The notes beneath the pieces are model-generated. The model saw only the letters and a list, made by a program, of their open reading frames with translations, was not told where the DNA came from and did not search any database. This document shows positions 1 to 5,821 of a stretch of DNA of 7,397 nt, piece after piece. Each line of letters starts with the position of its first letter. The first letter of the stretch is position 1. The stretch is taken from the NCBI GenBank assembly GCA_023426225.1, contig JAFABD010000034.1:1-7397 (forward strand), written 5' to 3'. The position numbers and the translations under genes were made by a program. The DNA comes from Pseudomonadota bacterium (GTDB lineage: Bacteria > Pseudomonadota > Alphaproteobacteria > Sphingomonadales > Sphingomonadaceae).

Positions 1-1
1 G

Positions 2-478
2 GCCCCGGAGGCGCCGGCCGCCCCCGCCGCCCCGACCGCGAGCGCCGACGCCGGATCGTCCCCGCGCATCGTCATGTTCCGCAGCGACCGCGCCCGCGAC
101 GCCGCCGGCCGCACCGCCCCGATGGACCTGGAGGCGCTGCGCAATTCGGTCGCCCGGTTGCGCGAGGAAAAGTGCGGTCCGGGCCATGCCACGGTGGTTC
201 GGCGCGAGGAGAACGGCCGCAAGCTGCTGATCGTGTGCAGCGACCGGATCGAGACCGCGGCGAACGACGCGGCGCGGCTGGCGATGCAGGCGCGCGGCGA
301 GGCGCAGGTGATCGGCATCCACGACGCCCAGTTCGGCATGGCGATCGCGCGCAGTTCGCTGATGAGCGCGCGGCGCACGATCGCGGCGCAGACCGCGCTG
401 AGCGAAAGCCAGCGGGCCGAGGCGCTGCGCGGGATCGACAGCGCCATTGCCCAGCTCGGCAAGAGCAAGAACGACTGA
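2..478 (+). CDS. C-terminal part of an uncharacterised protein (possible M56/BlaR1-like tail), 5' end outside window
   Basis: The reading frame is open from the left edge to a TGA at 476-478, giving 158 visible residues, so the true start lies upstream. An internal ATG at 74 is probably not the start because the frame runs on before it. The first ~18 residues are an Ala/Pro-rich linker, followed by a short strand-like segment (RIVMF), then two cysteines (visible residues 58 and 79) flanking the stretch HATVVRREENGRKLLIVC. The last ~60 residues are helical, Ala/Arg/Gln-rich and highly charged (LSESQRAEALRGIDSAIAQL). No catalytic motif or membrane segment is visible in this part. The arrangement of linker, paired-Cys strand segment and terminal helix reminds me of the periplasmic tails of sphingomonad M56 (BlaR1-like) metallopeptidase proteins. 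That is recollection of a style, not a motif match, so treat the function as unknown. Confidence 0.6.
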   Translation, partial: APEAPAAPAAPTASADAGSSPRIVMFRSDRARDAAGRTAPMDLEALRNSVARLREEKCGPGHATVVRREENGRKLLIVCSDRIETAANDAARLAMQARGEAQVIGIHDAQFGMAIARSSLMSARRTIAAQTALSESQRAEALRGIDSAIAQLGKSKND

Positions 479-492
479 CCGACCGAACGACC

Positions 493-516
493 GGCGCCGC
501 CCGCCGCGGCGGCGCC
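493..516 (+). terminator. GC-rich hairpin just after the first gene, candidate terminator
   Basis: The arms GGCGCCGCC (493-501) and GGCGGCGCC (508-516) are perfect reverse complements, forming a 9-bp all-GC stem with a 6-nt loop. The hairpin begins 14 nt after the stop of the upstream gene. There is no T-run after it, so if it terminates transcription it does so without a classic U-tract, as often seen in GC-rich alphaproteobacteria, or it only protects the mRNA 3' end. Confidence 0.4.
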
Positions 517-580
517 GCGATTGCCGTCAGGGGCGCGCAAGGGGAGCGGTCCGTTGCCCCGGCCGCTTTGCGCCCCAACC

Positions 581-612
581 GGGACCGGCCGTTCTCCTTC
601 GCGGCCGGTCCC
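581..612. terminator. 11-bp perfect hairpin in the intergenic gap
   Basis: GGGACCGGCCG (581-591) and CGGCCGGTCCC (602-612) form an 11-bp perfect stem with a 10-nt pyrimidine-rich loop (TTCTCCTTCG). It is followed on the plus strand by ACCCGTTTCC, with only three T in a row. It lies in the 206-bp non-coding gap (479-684), about 38 bp upstream of the promoter-like element of the MBL gene. It may be a second terminator that insulates that gene, or another structured element. The role is inferred only from the inverted repeat. Confidence 0.45.
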
Positions 613-649
613 ACCCGTTTCCCCGTCCGGCACCCGCGCCCCGCGCACC

Positions 650-684
650 TTGCCAAGACGGGCGCCAGCGCCCATCTGAACGCC
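650..684 (+). promoter_or_regulatory. Candidate promoter of the MBL/DUF4230 operon with no leader
   Basis: TTGCCA (650-655) is followed after 17 bp by CATCTG (673-678), and the ATG of the MBL gene follows after six more bases. No Shine-Dalgarno sequence is present between them. The -35 fits the TTG-type used by alphaproteobacterial housekeeping sigma factors; the -10 is a poor match to TATAAT. If used, transcription would start at or next to the A of the ATG. Confidence 0.4.
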
Positions 685-1542
685 ATGACAGAGGCCCCCA
701 CCGGCGTCGCGCTCTCCCTGGAGCCGCTGGTCACTCGCGTGCTGGCACCCAATCCGTCGCCCTATACCTATACCGGCACCCAGACCTATCTGGTGGGCGT
801 CGAGGATCTGGCGGTGATCGATCCCGGCCCGGCCGACCCCGCGCATCTGGACGCGCTCGCCGCCGCCATCGCCGGGCGGCGCGTGACCGCAATCCTGTGC
901 ACGCACACGCACCGCGACCATAGCCCGGCCGCCGCGCCGCTCGCCGCGCAGACCGGCGCGCCCGTGATCGGCTGTGCACCGCTGGCGCTCGCCGATACCG
1001 GCCCGCGCGCCGACGCGGCGTTCGACACCGATTACCGCCCCGACCAGGTGCTGACCGACGGCGAGCGCGTGGCGGGCAGCGGCTGGACGCTGACCGCGGT
1101 GGCGACGCCGGGGCACACGTCGAACCATCTCTGCTATGCGCTCGACCCGGGCGGCGCGCTGTTCACCGGCGATCACGTCATGGGCTGGTCGACGAGCGTG
1201 GTTTCACCCCCCGACGGCGACATGGGCGCCTATATGGCCAGCCTCGAGCGGCTGATGACGCGCGACGACCGCGTCTATTACCCCGCGCATGGCGAGCCGA
1301 TCGCCAGTCCGCAGCGTTTCGTGCGCGGGCTGGCCGGGCACCGCAAGCAGCGCGAGGGCCAGATCCTGCGGCTGCTCGCCGAGGGCGATGCCGACATCGC
1401 GGCGATGGTGGCGCGCATGTATGTCGGGCTCGACCCGCGGCTGGTCGGCGCGGCGGGGCGTTCGGTGCTCGCGCATCTGCTCGACCTGCGCGCGCGCGGG
1501 CTGGTGGTCGAGGCGGGCGACCGCTGGCGGCGCGCGGCATGA
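685..1542 (+). CDS. MBL-fold metallo-hydrolase, LACTB2-like, with C-terminal winged helix
   Basis: This 285-residue protein is a metallo-beta-lactamase-fold hydrolase. It carries the family metal-binding signature THTHRDHSP (H74, H76, D78, H79), a third-strand histidine in TPGHTSNH (H144), the bridging aspartate in FTGDHVMGWS (D163) and a last histidine in YYPAHGEPI (H202), which together suit a two-zinc centre. The N-terminal block NPSPYTYTGTQTYLVG and the segment after D163 are typical of the LACTB2-like branch. Residues ~211-285 look like the small winged-helix domain found at the C-terminus of that branch. Human LACTB2 is an endoribonuclease; bacterial members have no settled substrate, so none is assigned. 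The frame is open far upstream (to 172), but similarity-type sequence starts only at this ATG, and a promoter-like element sits just before it. It overlaps the next gene by ATGA. Confidence 0.9.
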   Translation: MTEAPTGVALSLEPLVTRVLAPNPSPYTYTGTQTYLVGVEDLAVIDPGPADPAHLDALAAAIAGRRVTAILCTHTHRDHSPAAAPLAAQTGAPVIGCAPLALADTGPRADAAFDTDYRPDQVLTDGERVAGSGWTLTAVATPGHTSNHLCYALDPGGALFTGDHVMGWSTSVVSPPDGDMGAYMASLERLMTRDDRVYYPAHGEPIASPQRFVRGLAGHRKQREGQILRLLAEGDADIAAMVARMYVGLDPRLVGAAGRSVLAHLLDLRARGLVVEAGDRWRRAA

Positions 1543-2231
1543 CGCGGCGCGGCTGGATCGCGATCGCCGCCGGGCTGACGGCGATGATGCTGATCGTCGC
1601 GGGCGGCGCATGGCTGGCGCGCGACGCGATCGGGCGGCTGGTGCACGGGCCGGACCCCGAGGTCGTGGCGAGCGCCAGCCTGGAAGGACTGCGCGAACAG
1701 AACCGGCTGTCGGCCTTTGCCGCGCGGTTCGTCGCCGTGGTGACGTCGCGCCAGTCGCGGTTCGGGCTGACCGCCGAACGCACGCTGATCCTGCCCGGAT
1801 CGGTGCGGTACGAGGTCGACCTGGCCAAGCTGGCGCAGAACGACGTGCGCTGGAACGCGGCGCGCCACGAGCTGCGCGTGCGGCTGCCCGATGTCGAGGT
1901 GGTGGGGCCGCAGGTCGAGCTGAACAGCATGCGCCAATATGACAATGGCGGCGTGCTGATGAAGCTGACCGACATCGGCGGCGAGCTGGACGCCGCCAAC
2001 CGCAAGGCGGCGCAGGCCGAGCTGATGCGGCAGGCGCGCGCGCCGGTGCCGATGCGGCTGGCGCGCGAGGCGACGCGGCGCGCGATCGAGCGCAGCTTTG
2101 CGATGCCGCTGCGCGCGGCGGGGATCGAGGGCAAGGTGGTCGTCCGCTTTGCCGGCGAGCCCGAGGGCGGGCAGGACGAGCAATGGGACCGTTCGCGCTC
2201 GATCGAGCAAGTGTTCGGCAACCAGCAATAA
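1539..2231 (+). CDS. DUF4230 domain-containing membrane-anchored protein
   Basis: This 230-residue protein starts with an arginine-bearing N-terminus and one hydrophobic helix (about residues 7-27, WIAIAAGLTAMMLIVAGGAW). It is probably anchored in the inner membrane with the rest outside the cytoplasm. Residues ~45-205 match the style of DUF4230: a VVTSRQSRFGLTAERTLILPG segment, then PGSVRYEVDLAKL, then a beta-rich stretch with RVRLPDVEV, and finally a long helix containing REATRRAIERSF. The biochemical function of DUF4230 is unknown. The ATG overlaps the stop of the MBL gene by 4 bp (ATGA), which indicates translational coupling and one mRNA; no good Shine-Dalgarno precedes it. I see no truncation. 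Confidence 0.85.
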   Translation: MTRRGWIAIAAGLTAMMLIVAGGAWLARDAIGRLVHGPDPEVVASASLEGLREQNRLSAFAARFVAVVTSRQSRFGLTAERTLILPGSVRYEVDLAKLAQNDVRWNAARHELRVRLPDVEVVGPQVELNSMRQYDNGGVLMKLTDIGGELDAANRKAAQAELMRQARAPVPMRLAREATRRAIERSFAMPLRAAGIEGKVVVRFAGEPEGGQDEQWDRSRSIEQVFGNQQ

Positions 2232-2232
2232 T

Positions 2233-2261
2233 TTGGACCTTCGTCAATGATGAAGTAAAAC
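2233..2261 (+). promoter_or_regulatory. Candidate promoter of the polytopic membrane protein gene
   Basis: The 63-bp gap after the DUF4230 gene is markedly more AT-rich than its surroundings. It holds TTGGAC (2233-2238), a 17-bp spacer and TAAAAC (2256-2261), a fair sigma-70-type arrangement. Transcription would start near 2268 and give a leader of about 27 nt. The element begins inside the last codons' shadow of the upstream stop (2229-2231), so the downstream gene could also be read through from the MBL operon. Confidence 0.4.
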
Positions 2262-2282
2262 GGTGCCGCGATTCGGTGCGCC

Positions 2283-2288
2283 AGGGGG
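2283..2288 (+). promoter_or_regulatory. Shine-Dalgarno of the polytopic membrane protein gene
   Basis: AGGGGG lies six bases before the ATG at 2295, one of the clearer ribosome-binding sites in the window. It supports that ATG as the start. Confidence 0.5.
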
Positions 2289-2294
2289 TGTGCG

Positions 2295-3056
2295 ATGGCG
2301 ACGGCAGCAAATACGCGCCCCGCAACGGCGGGCGACGCGCGGTTCTTCGTGATTTCAGCAATGCTGATGGCGGCGGTGATCGTCGGCGGATTTTCGATGA
2401 ATCTCGCCATGGGACGATCAAGCTTTGCGGTGCCGCTGATCTTCCATGTCCATGCCGCGTTCTTCTTTGGCTGGGTCGTCCTCTATCTGGTGCAGACGAC
2501 GGCGATCGCGACGGGCGCGCTGGGGCTGCACCGCACGCTCGGCAAGGTGGCGCTGGGCTGGATCCCGGCGATGCTGGTCGCGGGCGCGCTTGTCGTCCGG
2601 CAATCGCTGACGAGCCATGGCGGGCCGCCCTTTTTCGACACGCGCGAGTTCCTGTTCGGCAATGCGGCCGGGCTTGCCTATTTCGCCGGGTTCGCGGGTG
2701 CCGCGATCGTGCTGCGGCGGCGCACCGACTGGCACCGGCGGCTGCTGTTTTGCGCGATGGCGTCGTTGACCGGGCCGGGGTTCGGGCGGCTGCTGCCCGT
2801 GCCGTTCATGATTCCGTGGGCGTGGTGGGTATCGGCGGTGCTTGCCCCCGCGCTGTTCCCGATCGCCGGGATGATCCGCGACCGGCGACGGCACGGACGT
2901 ATCCATCCGGCCTGGGCCTGGGGGCTGGGCGGGCTGGTCGCGACGATGCTGATCGCCGACCTGATCGCGTTCAGCCCGGCGGGAAGCGCGATCACGCGCG
3001 CGGTGGTGGCGGGCACACCCGGCGATGACGGCGATTTCGCCCCGCATTTCCCCTGA
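2295..3056 (+). CDS. Uncharacterised polytopic membrane protein with conserved-looking histidines
   Basis: This 253-residue protein has about seven hydrophobic segments (approximate residues 17-38, 46-70, 84-102, 119-140, 149-168, 171-193, 205-226), so it is an inner-membrane protein. Histidines sit at places that often matter in membrane redox or ligand-binding proteins: H51 and H53 in the second helix (FHVHAAFFFGW), H79 in LHRTLGK after it, and H147 in DWHRRLLF before the fifth helix. I recognise the overall style (HxHAxxFxGW, then LHRxLGK, then WHRRL) from unannotated proteobacterial membrane proteins, somewhat like DUF2306-type proteins, but cannot name a family with confidence. Haem binding is a guess from the His pattern. 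No signal peptide is visible. It stands alone between the DUF4230 gene and nadA, both on the same strand. Confidence 0.8.
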   Translation: MATAANTRPATAGDARFFVISAMLMAAVIVGGFSMNLAMGRSSFAVPLIFHVHAAFFFGWVVLYLVQTTAIATGALGLHRTLGKVALGWIPAMLVAGALVVRQSLTSHGGPPFFDTREFLFGNAAGLAYFAGFAGAAIVLRRRTDWHRRLLFCAMASLTGPGFGRLLPVPFMIPWAWWVSAVLAPALFPIAGMIRDRRRHGRIHPAWAWGLGGLVATMLIADLIAFSPAGSAITRAVVAGTPGDDGDFAPHFP

Positions 3057-3065
3057 TCGCCGGCC

Positions 3066-3093
3066 TTGATCCGCGTCGTGCGGCGGGCCATGT
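3066..3093 (+). promoter_or_regulatory. Candidate nadA promoter
   Basis: TTGATC (3066-3071), a 16-bp spacer and CCATGT (3088-3093) resemble the promoter-like blocks seen before other genes here. The predicted transcription start near 3100 would leave about 20 nt before the ATG at 3120. That places the in-frame TTG (3066) and ATG (3090) codons upstream of the mRNA, which argues against those longer starts. The -10 match is weak. Confidence 0.3.
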
Positions 3094-3119
3094 GCGGGGC
3101 CAGCAAGACAGGGATCGGG

Positions 3120-4133
3120 ATGATGGATGCACGGAACGGTATCGGCGGCAGCCTGACGGGGATCGACCTGCGCGCCGAGATCGAGCGGCTGCGCAAGGAA
3201 CGCAATGCGGTGATCCTGGCGCATTATTACCAGAAGCCCGAATTGCAGGACCTGGCCGATTTCGTCGGCGACAGCCTGGACCTGAGCCGCAAGGCCGCCG
3301 AGACCGATGCCGACGTCATTGCCTTTTGCGGCGTGCGGTTCATGGCGGAGACCGCCAAGATCCTGTCGCCCGACAAGATCGTCGTGCTGCCCGACATGGA
3401 TGCCGGATGCAGCCTGGAGGACAGTTGCCCGCCCGAGCAGTTCGCGGCGTTCCGCGCGCAGCACCCGGATCATATCGCGCTCACCTATATCAACTGCTCG
3501 ACCGAGGTGAAGGCGCTGTCCGACGTGATCGTCACCAGTTCGTCGGCGGAGAAGATCCTGGCGCAGATCCCCGCCGACCAGAAGATCATCTTTGGCCCCG
3601 ACCGCAATCTGGGCGGCTATCTGAAGCGCAAGTCGGGGCGCGACATGCTGTTGTGGCCGGGCGTGTGCATCGTCCACGAGGCGTTCAGCGAGACCGAGCT
3701 GCTGAAGCTGCGCGCCGCGCATCCGGGCGCGCCGATCGCCGCGCACCCCGAATGTCCGCCGCACATCCTGGACCATGCCGATTTCGTCGGATCGACCAAG
3801 GGCATCCTGGACTTTGCGCTGAACATCGCCGGCGACACGCTGATCGTCGCGACCGAGCCGCACATCATCCACCAGATGCAGAAGGCGTTGCCGAGCAAGA
3901 CCTTCATCGGCGCGCCGGGCGCCGACGGCAACTGCAACTGCAACGTGTGCCCGTACATGGCGCTGAACACGATGGAGAAGCTGTACCTGGCGTTGCGCGA
4001 CCTGACGCCGCGGATCGAGATCGAGGAAGGACTGCGGCTGCGCGCCAAGCAGAGCCTCGACCGGATGCTGGCGATGGCGAGCGGCACGGTGGGACAGGGC
4101 GACCTGGGGCCGATCGCGCCGCCCGCGCGCTGA
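3120..4133 (+). CDS. nadA: Quinolinate synthase NadA
   Basis: NadA condenses iminoaspartate with dihydroxyacetone phosphate to quinolinate in de novo NAD synthesis, in the cytoplasm, using a [4Fe-4S] cluster. With this start it has 337 residues, normal for the family. Signature segments run in order: AVILAHYYQKPELQDLADF (residues ~30-48), GDSLDLSRKA, FCGVRFMAETAKILSP, the cluster cysteine region GCSLEDSCP (C97), YINCSTEVKALSD, VTSSSA, FGPDRNLG, GVCIVHE (C183), HPECP and CNCNVCPYM (C277). By analogy with characterised NadA proteins, C97, C183 and C277 are the expected cluster ligands. The start at 3120 follows an AGGGA motif (3110-3114) and is backed by the upstream promoter-like block; ATG 3123 directly behind it is equally possible, while 3066 (TTG) and 3090 would add non-family residues. 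It converges with the oxygenase gene 10 bp further on. Confidence 0.97.
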   Translation: MMDARNGIGGSLTGIDLRAEIERLRKERNAVILAHYYQKPELQDLADFVGDSLDLSRKAAETDADVIAFCGVRFMAETAKILSPDKIVVLPDMDAGCSLEDSCPPEQFAAFRAQHPDHIALTYINCSTEVKALSDVIVTSSSAEKILAQIPADQKIIFGPDRNLGGYLKRKSGRDMLLWPGVCIVHEAFSETELLKLRAAHPGAPIAAHPECPPHILDHADFVGSTKGILDFALNIAGDTLIVATEPHIIHQMQKALPSKTFIGAPGADGNCNCNVCPYMALNTMEKLYLALRDLTPRIEIEEGLRLRAKQSLDRMLAMASGTVGQGDLGPIAPPAR

Positions 4134-4150
4134 ACGCGCCTGTTCAGCGC
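4127..4150. terminator. Shared bidirectional hairpin across both stop codons of nadA and the oxygenase gene
   Basis: GCGCTGAAC (4127-4135) and GTTCAGCGC (4142-4150) are a perfect 9-bp inverted repeat with a 6-nt loop (GCGCCT). The nadA stop TGA (4131-4133) lies in one arm and the minus-strand stop (TCA, 4144-4146) in the other, so each gene's last codon and stop are part of the stem. The symmetric form suits a terminator working from both sides, though neither side has a U-tract. Confidence 0.5.
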
Positions 4151-5166
4151 CAGACGGGGTGGGGGAGCACCAGCGGCGAGAAGAAGTTGAGATACTGGGT
4201 GAGCCGCGGTCGCGCGCCGCGGTTGGGGCTGGCGCCGTGCGGGAGTTCGTGGCGCCAGATCACCAGATCGCCCGCCGCGCCGGGGACGGGCACGGCCTGA
4301 TCGTCGAACGGCACCTCGCGCGGGGTGTCGTTGCCGGGCGCCGCAAGCCAGTCGTGGATGCGATGGTGGAAGCCGGGGACGAGGCGGAGCGCGCCCTGAT
4401 CGGCGGGCGTCTCGTCGAGATAGAGGATCGCCTGCGTCCCGAACGGGATCGGCGTCGCGAGGCTGACGTCCCAGTGGAGCGGCGAGCCCATGAACGGCGT
4501 GGCGGGGCCGAGCGGCGGGTTGAAGCCCATCTGGTCGATCACGGGCCACAGATCGGCGGTGCCCCAGAGCTGGGCGAATGCCTTGCGGACGCGCAGGCTG
4601 TGGCGGGCGACGTCGAGTTCGGGGGCCTGATAGATCGGCGTCCAGATCGACTGCCAGCGCGGGCCGGACCAGCTTTGCGGATCGTCGGGCGCGGCGCCGA
4701 GATAGTCCCAGAGCAGCCGCGCGGCATCGGCGGCAGCGGCGGGTGCGATCGCACGACGCAGCACGACGAAGCCGTGCCGGTCCCAATGCGCGAGATCGTC
4801 GGCGTCGAGCGCGGGCGGGGCCGATTCGACCGCAGCGATGGCGGCGGCGGCAGCGCCGCGCGGCGGCGTGCCGCCGAGCCAGTGGTGATAGCGCGCGATC
4901 TCCGCCGGATCGGGCGTGCCGGCGGTGGCGATCACCCATGCCTCGAGCGCGGCGAGATCGGGGCGCCGGGAAAAGACGAAGCGCAGGATCTGGTGCGCGC
5001 CGACGCCGAGCAGCGAGAACAGCGTCCGGTCGCCCGTCGTCAGCCCGCCGCGCACCGCCGGATCGGCGAGCTGGCGCCGGCGGAACGATTCGAGCCCGCG
5101 CACGCCGAGGCGCGGCGAGGGGGCCGAATCGGCGGACGGCAGGTCCGGGGCGACGACGGGCGGCAT
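4144..5166 (-). CDS. Phytanoyl-CoA dioxygenase (PhyH) family Fe(II)/2-oxoglutarate oxygenase
   Basis: This 340-residue protein has a C-terminal PhyH-type double-stranded beta-helix domain starting around residue 122 (ALDADDLAHWDRHGFVVLRR). The iron ligands are H231 and D233 in SPLHWDVS and H310 in ELPHGASPN. R321 in RPRLTQYLNF, eleven residues after the last histidine, is the expected 2-oxoglutarate anchor. Other family-like pieces are AILYLDETPADQGALRLVPGFH and PGAAGDLVIWRHELPH. An active oxygenase is therefore likely, but the substrate is unknown; members of this family hydroxylate lipids, amino acids, halogenated or antibiotic precursors and more. Residues 1-120 lie outside the domain and include a hydrophobic/amphipathic stretch near 47-66. 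The gene converges on nadA and diverges from the DUF1003 gene. The ATG sits six bases after a promoter-like -10, supporting this start and a leaderless mRNA. Confidence 0.9.
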   Translation of the reverse strand: MPPVVAPDLPSADSAPSPRLGVRGLESFRRRQLADPAVRGGLTTGDRTLFSLLGVGAHQILRFVFSRRPDLAALEAWVIATAGTPDPAEIARYHHWLGGTPPRGAAAAAIAAVESAPPALDADDLAHWDRHGFVVLRRAIAPAAAADAARLLWDYLGAAPDDPQSWSGPRWQSIWTPIYQAPELDVARHSLRVRKAFAQLWGTADLWPVIDQMGFNPPLGPATPFMGSPLHWDVSLATPIPFGTQAILYLDETPADQGALRLVPGFHHRIHDWLAAPGNDTPREVPFDDQAVPVPGAAGDLVIWRHELPHGASPNRGARPRLTQYLNFFSPLVLPHPVWR

Positions 5167-5200
5167 CGCGCCAGCCTAATCCCGCGGCGGGCGGGAGCAA
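5167..5200 (-). promoter_or_regulatory. Candidate promoter of the PhyH-family gene, leaderless geometry
   Basis: Read on the minus strand: TTGCTC (5200-5195), a 16-bp spacer, TAGGCT (5178-5173), six bases, then ATG at 5166. There is no Shine-Dalgarno between -10 and ATG. Spacer and distance are identical to those before nadC, which raises confidence in both. The predicted transcription start is the A of the ATG or one base away. Confidence 0.5.
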
Positions 5201-5241
5201 GGGGCGGCTGATCTTCGCGCGGCCTCGTCCGTTGCGCCGTG

Positions 5242-5772
5242 ATGACCATGCCTCCCCCCGCGCTTGGCGGCTCGCTCAACTCGGCGTTGCTGCGCAATAT
5301 CGAGACGCTGGCCGCGCGCCGCCACGACGAGGCGCGCCAGGCCGGGCTGCAGGCGCGGATCGCCGACCGGGTGACGCGGTTCACGGGATCGATGGCGTTC
5401 GTCTATCTCCACCTGATCGGCTATGGCGTGTGGATCACCGCCAATCTGGGCTGGTTGCCGGGGGTGCCGCGCTGGGACCCGAGCTTTGTCGTGCTGGCGA
5501 TGGAGGCATCGGTCGAGGCGATCTTCCTGTCGACCTTTGTCCTGATCAGCCAGAACCGGATGATGGCCCCCGCCGACCGGCGCGACGACCTGGACCTGCA
5601 GATCAACCTGCAGACCGAGCATGAGGTGACCAAGATCGCCGCGATGGTGCGCGCGATCGCCGAGCGGCTGGACGTGCCCGAGGCGCACGACGCGGCAGTG
5701 CGCGAGATCGAGCGCGACATCGCGCCCGAGGCGGTGCTCGACGTGATGGACGAGAAGCGCCCCCGGGGCTGA
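5242..5772 (+). CDS. DUF1003 domain-containing membrane protein
   Basis: This 176-residue protein matches the DUF1003 pattern: IADRVTRFTGSMAFVYLHL (about residues 40-58) leading into a first membrane helix, the segment NLGWLPGVPRWDPSFVVLAM, a second membrane helix around residues 84-104 and then the hallmark LISQNRMMAPADRR followed by DLDLQINLQTEHEVTKI. It is thus a small two-helix inner-membrane protein with a long C-terminal cytoplasmic helix region. The function of DUF1003 is unknown. The start is uncertain: GTG 5239, ATG 5242 and ATG 5248 are in frame and none has a clear Shine-Dalgarno; 5242 is chosen. The gene lies 75 bp from the divergent oxygenase gene and 49 bp before nadC. Confidence 0.87.
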   Translation: MTMPPPALGGSLNSALLRNIETLAARRHDEARQAGLQARIADRVTRFTGSMAFVYLHLIGYGVWITANLGWLPGVPRWDPSFVVLAMEASVEAIFLSTFVLISQNRMMAPADRRDDLDLQINLQTEHEVTKIAAMVRAIAERLDVPEAHDAAVREIERDIAPEAVLDVMDEKRPRG

Positions 5773-5787
5773 TCGGGCGCGCGATGC

Positions 5788-5821
5788 TTGCCTGGCGCGG
5801 TGCATCGGCTAGAGCCGGGGC
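5788..5821 (+). promoter_or_regulatory. Candidate nadC promoter, leaderless geometry
   Basis: TTGCCT (5788-5793), a 16-bp spacer, TAGAGC (5810-5815), six bases, then ATG at 5822. The predicted transcription start coincides with the ATG. The only purine run (GGGG, 5817-5820) is too close to the ATG to serve as a normal Shine-Dalgarno. Having its own promoter means nadC need not depend on the DUF1003 gene upstream. Confidence 0.55.

Noticed and set aside
1178..2421. Several long minus-strand frames opposite the MBL and DUF4230 genes
   Set aside because: Their translations are Arg/Ala/Pro/Ser-rich without motifs, and the plus-strand genes have clear family signatures.
2418..3872. A 484-residue open frame on the minus strand
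   Set aside because: It lies antisense to the membrane protein gene and nadA, both convincing. Its translation is rich in Arg, Gln, His, Asp and Gly in the way typical of high-GC antisense frames, and it has no domain-like motifs.
4159..5211. A 350-residue plus-strand frame running the full length of the PhyH-family gene
   Set aside because: The minus-strand frame has the complete iron and 2-oxoglutarate binding motif. The plus-strand translation shows only low-complexity Arg/Gly/Glu-rich sequence.
5201..5241. Promoter for the DUF1003 gene
   Set aside because: No pair of hexamers with reasonable spacing could be found before any of the three possible starts, although the gene must be transcribed from somewhere in this 75-bp divergent region.
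5757..5780. Inverted repeat GCGCCC/GGGCGC at the end of the DUF1003 gene
   Set aside because: It has only six pairs with a 12-nt loop and no T-run; expected by chance in sequence this GC-rich.
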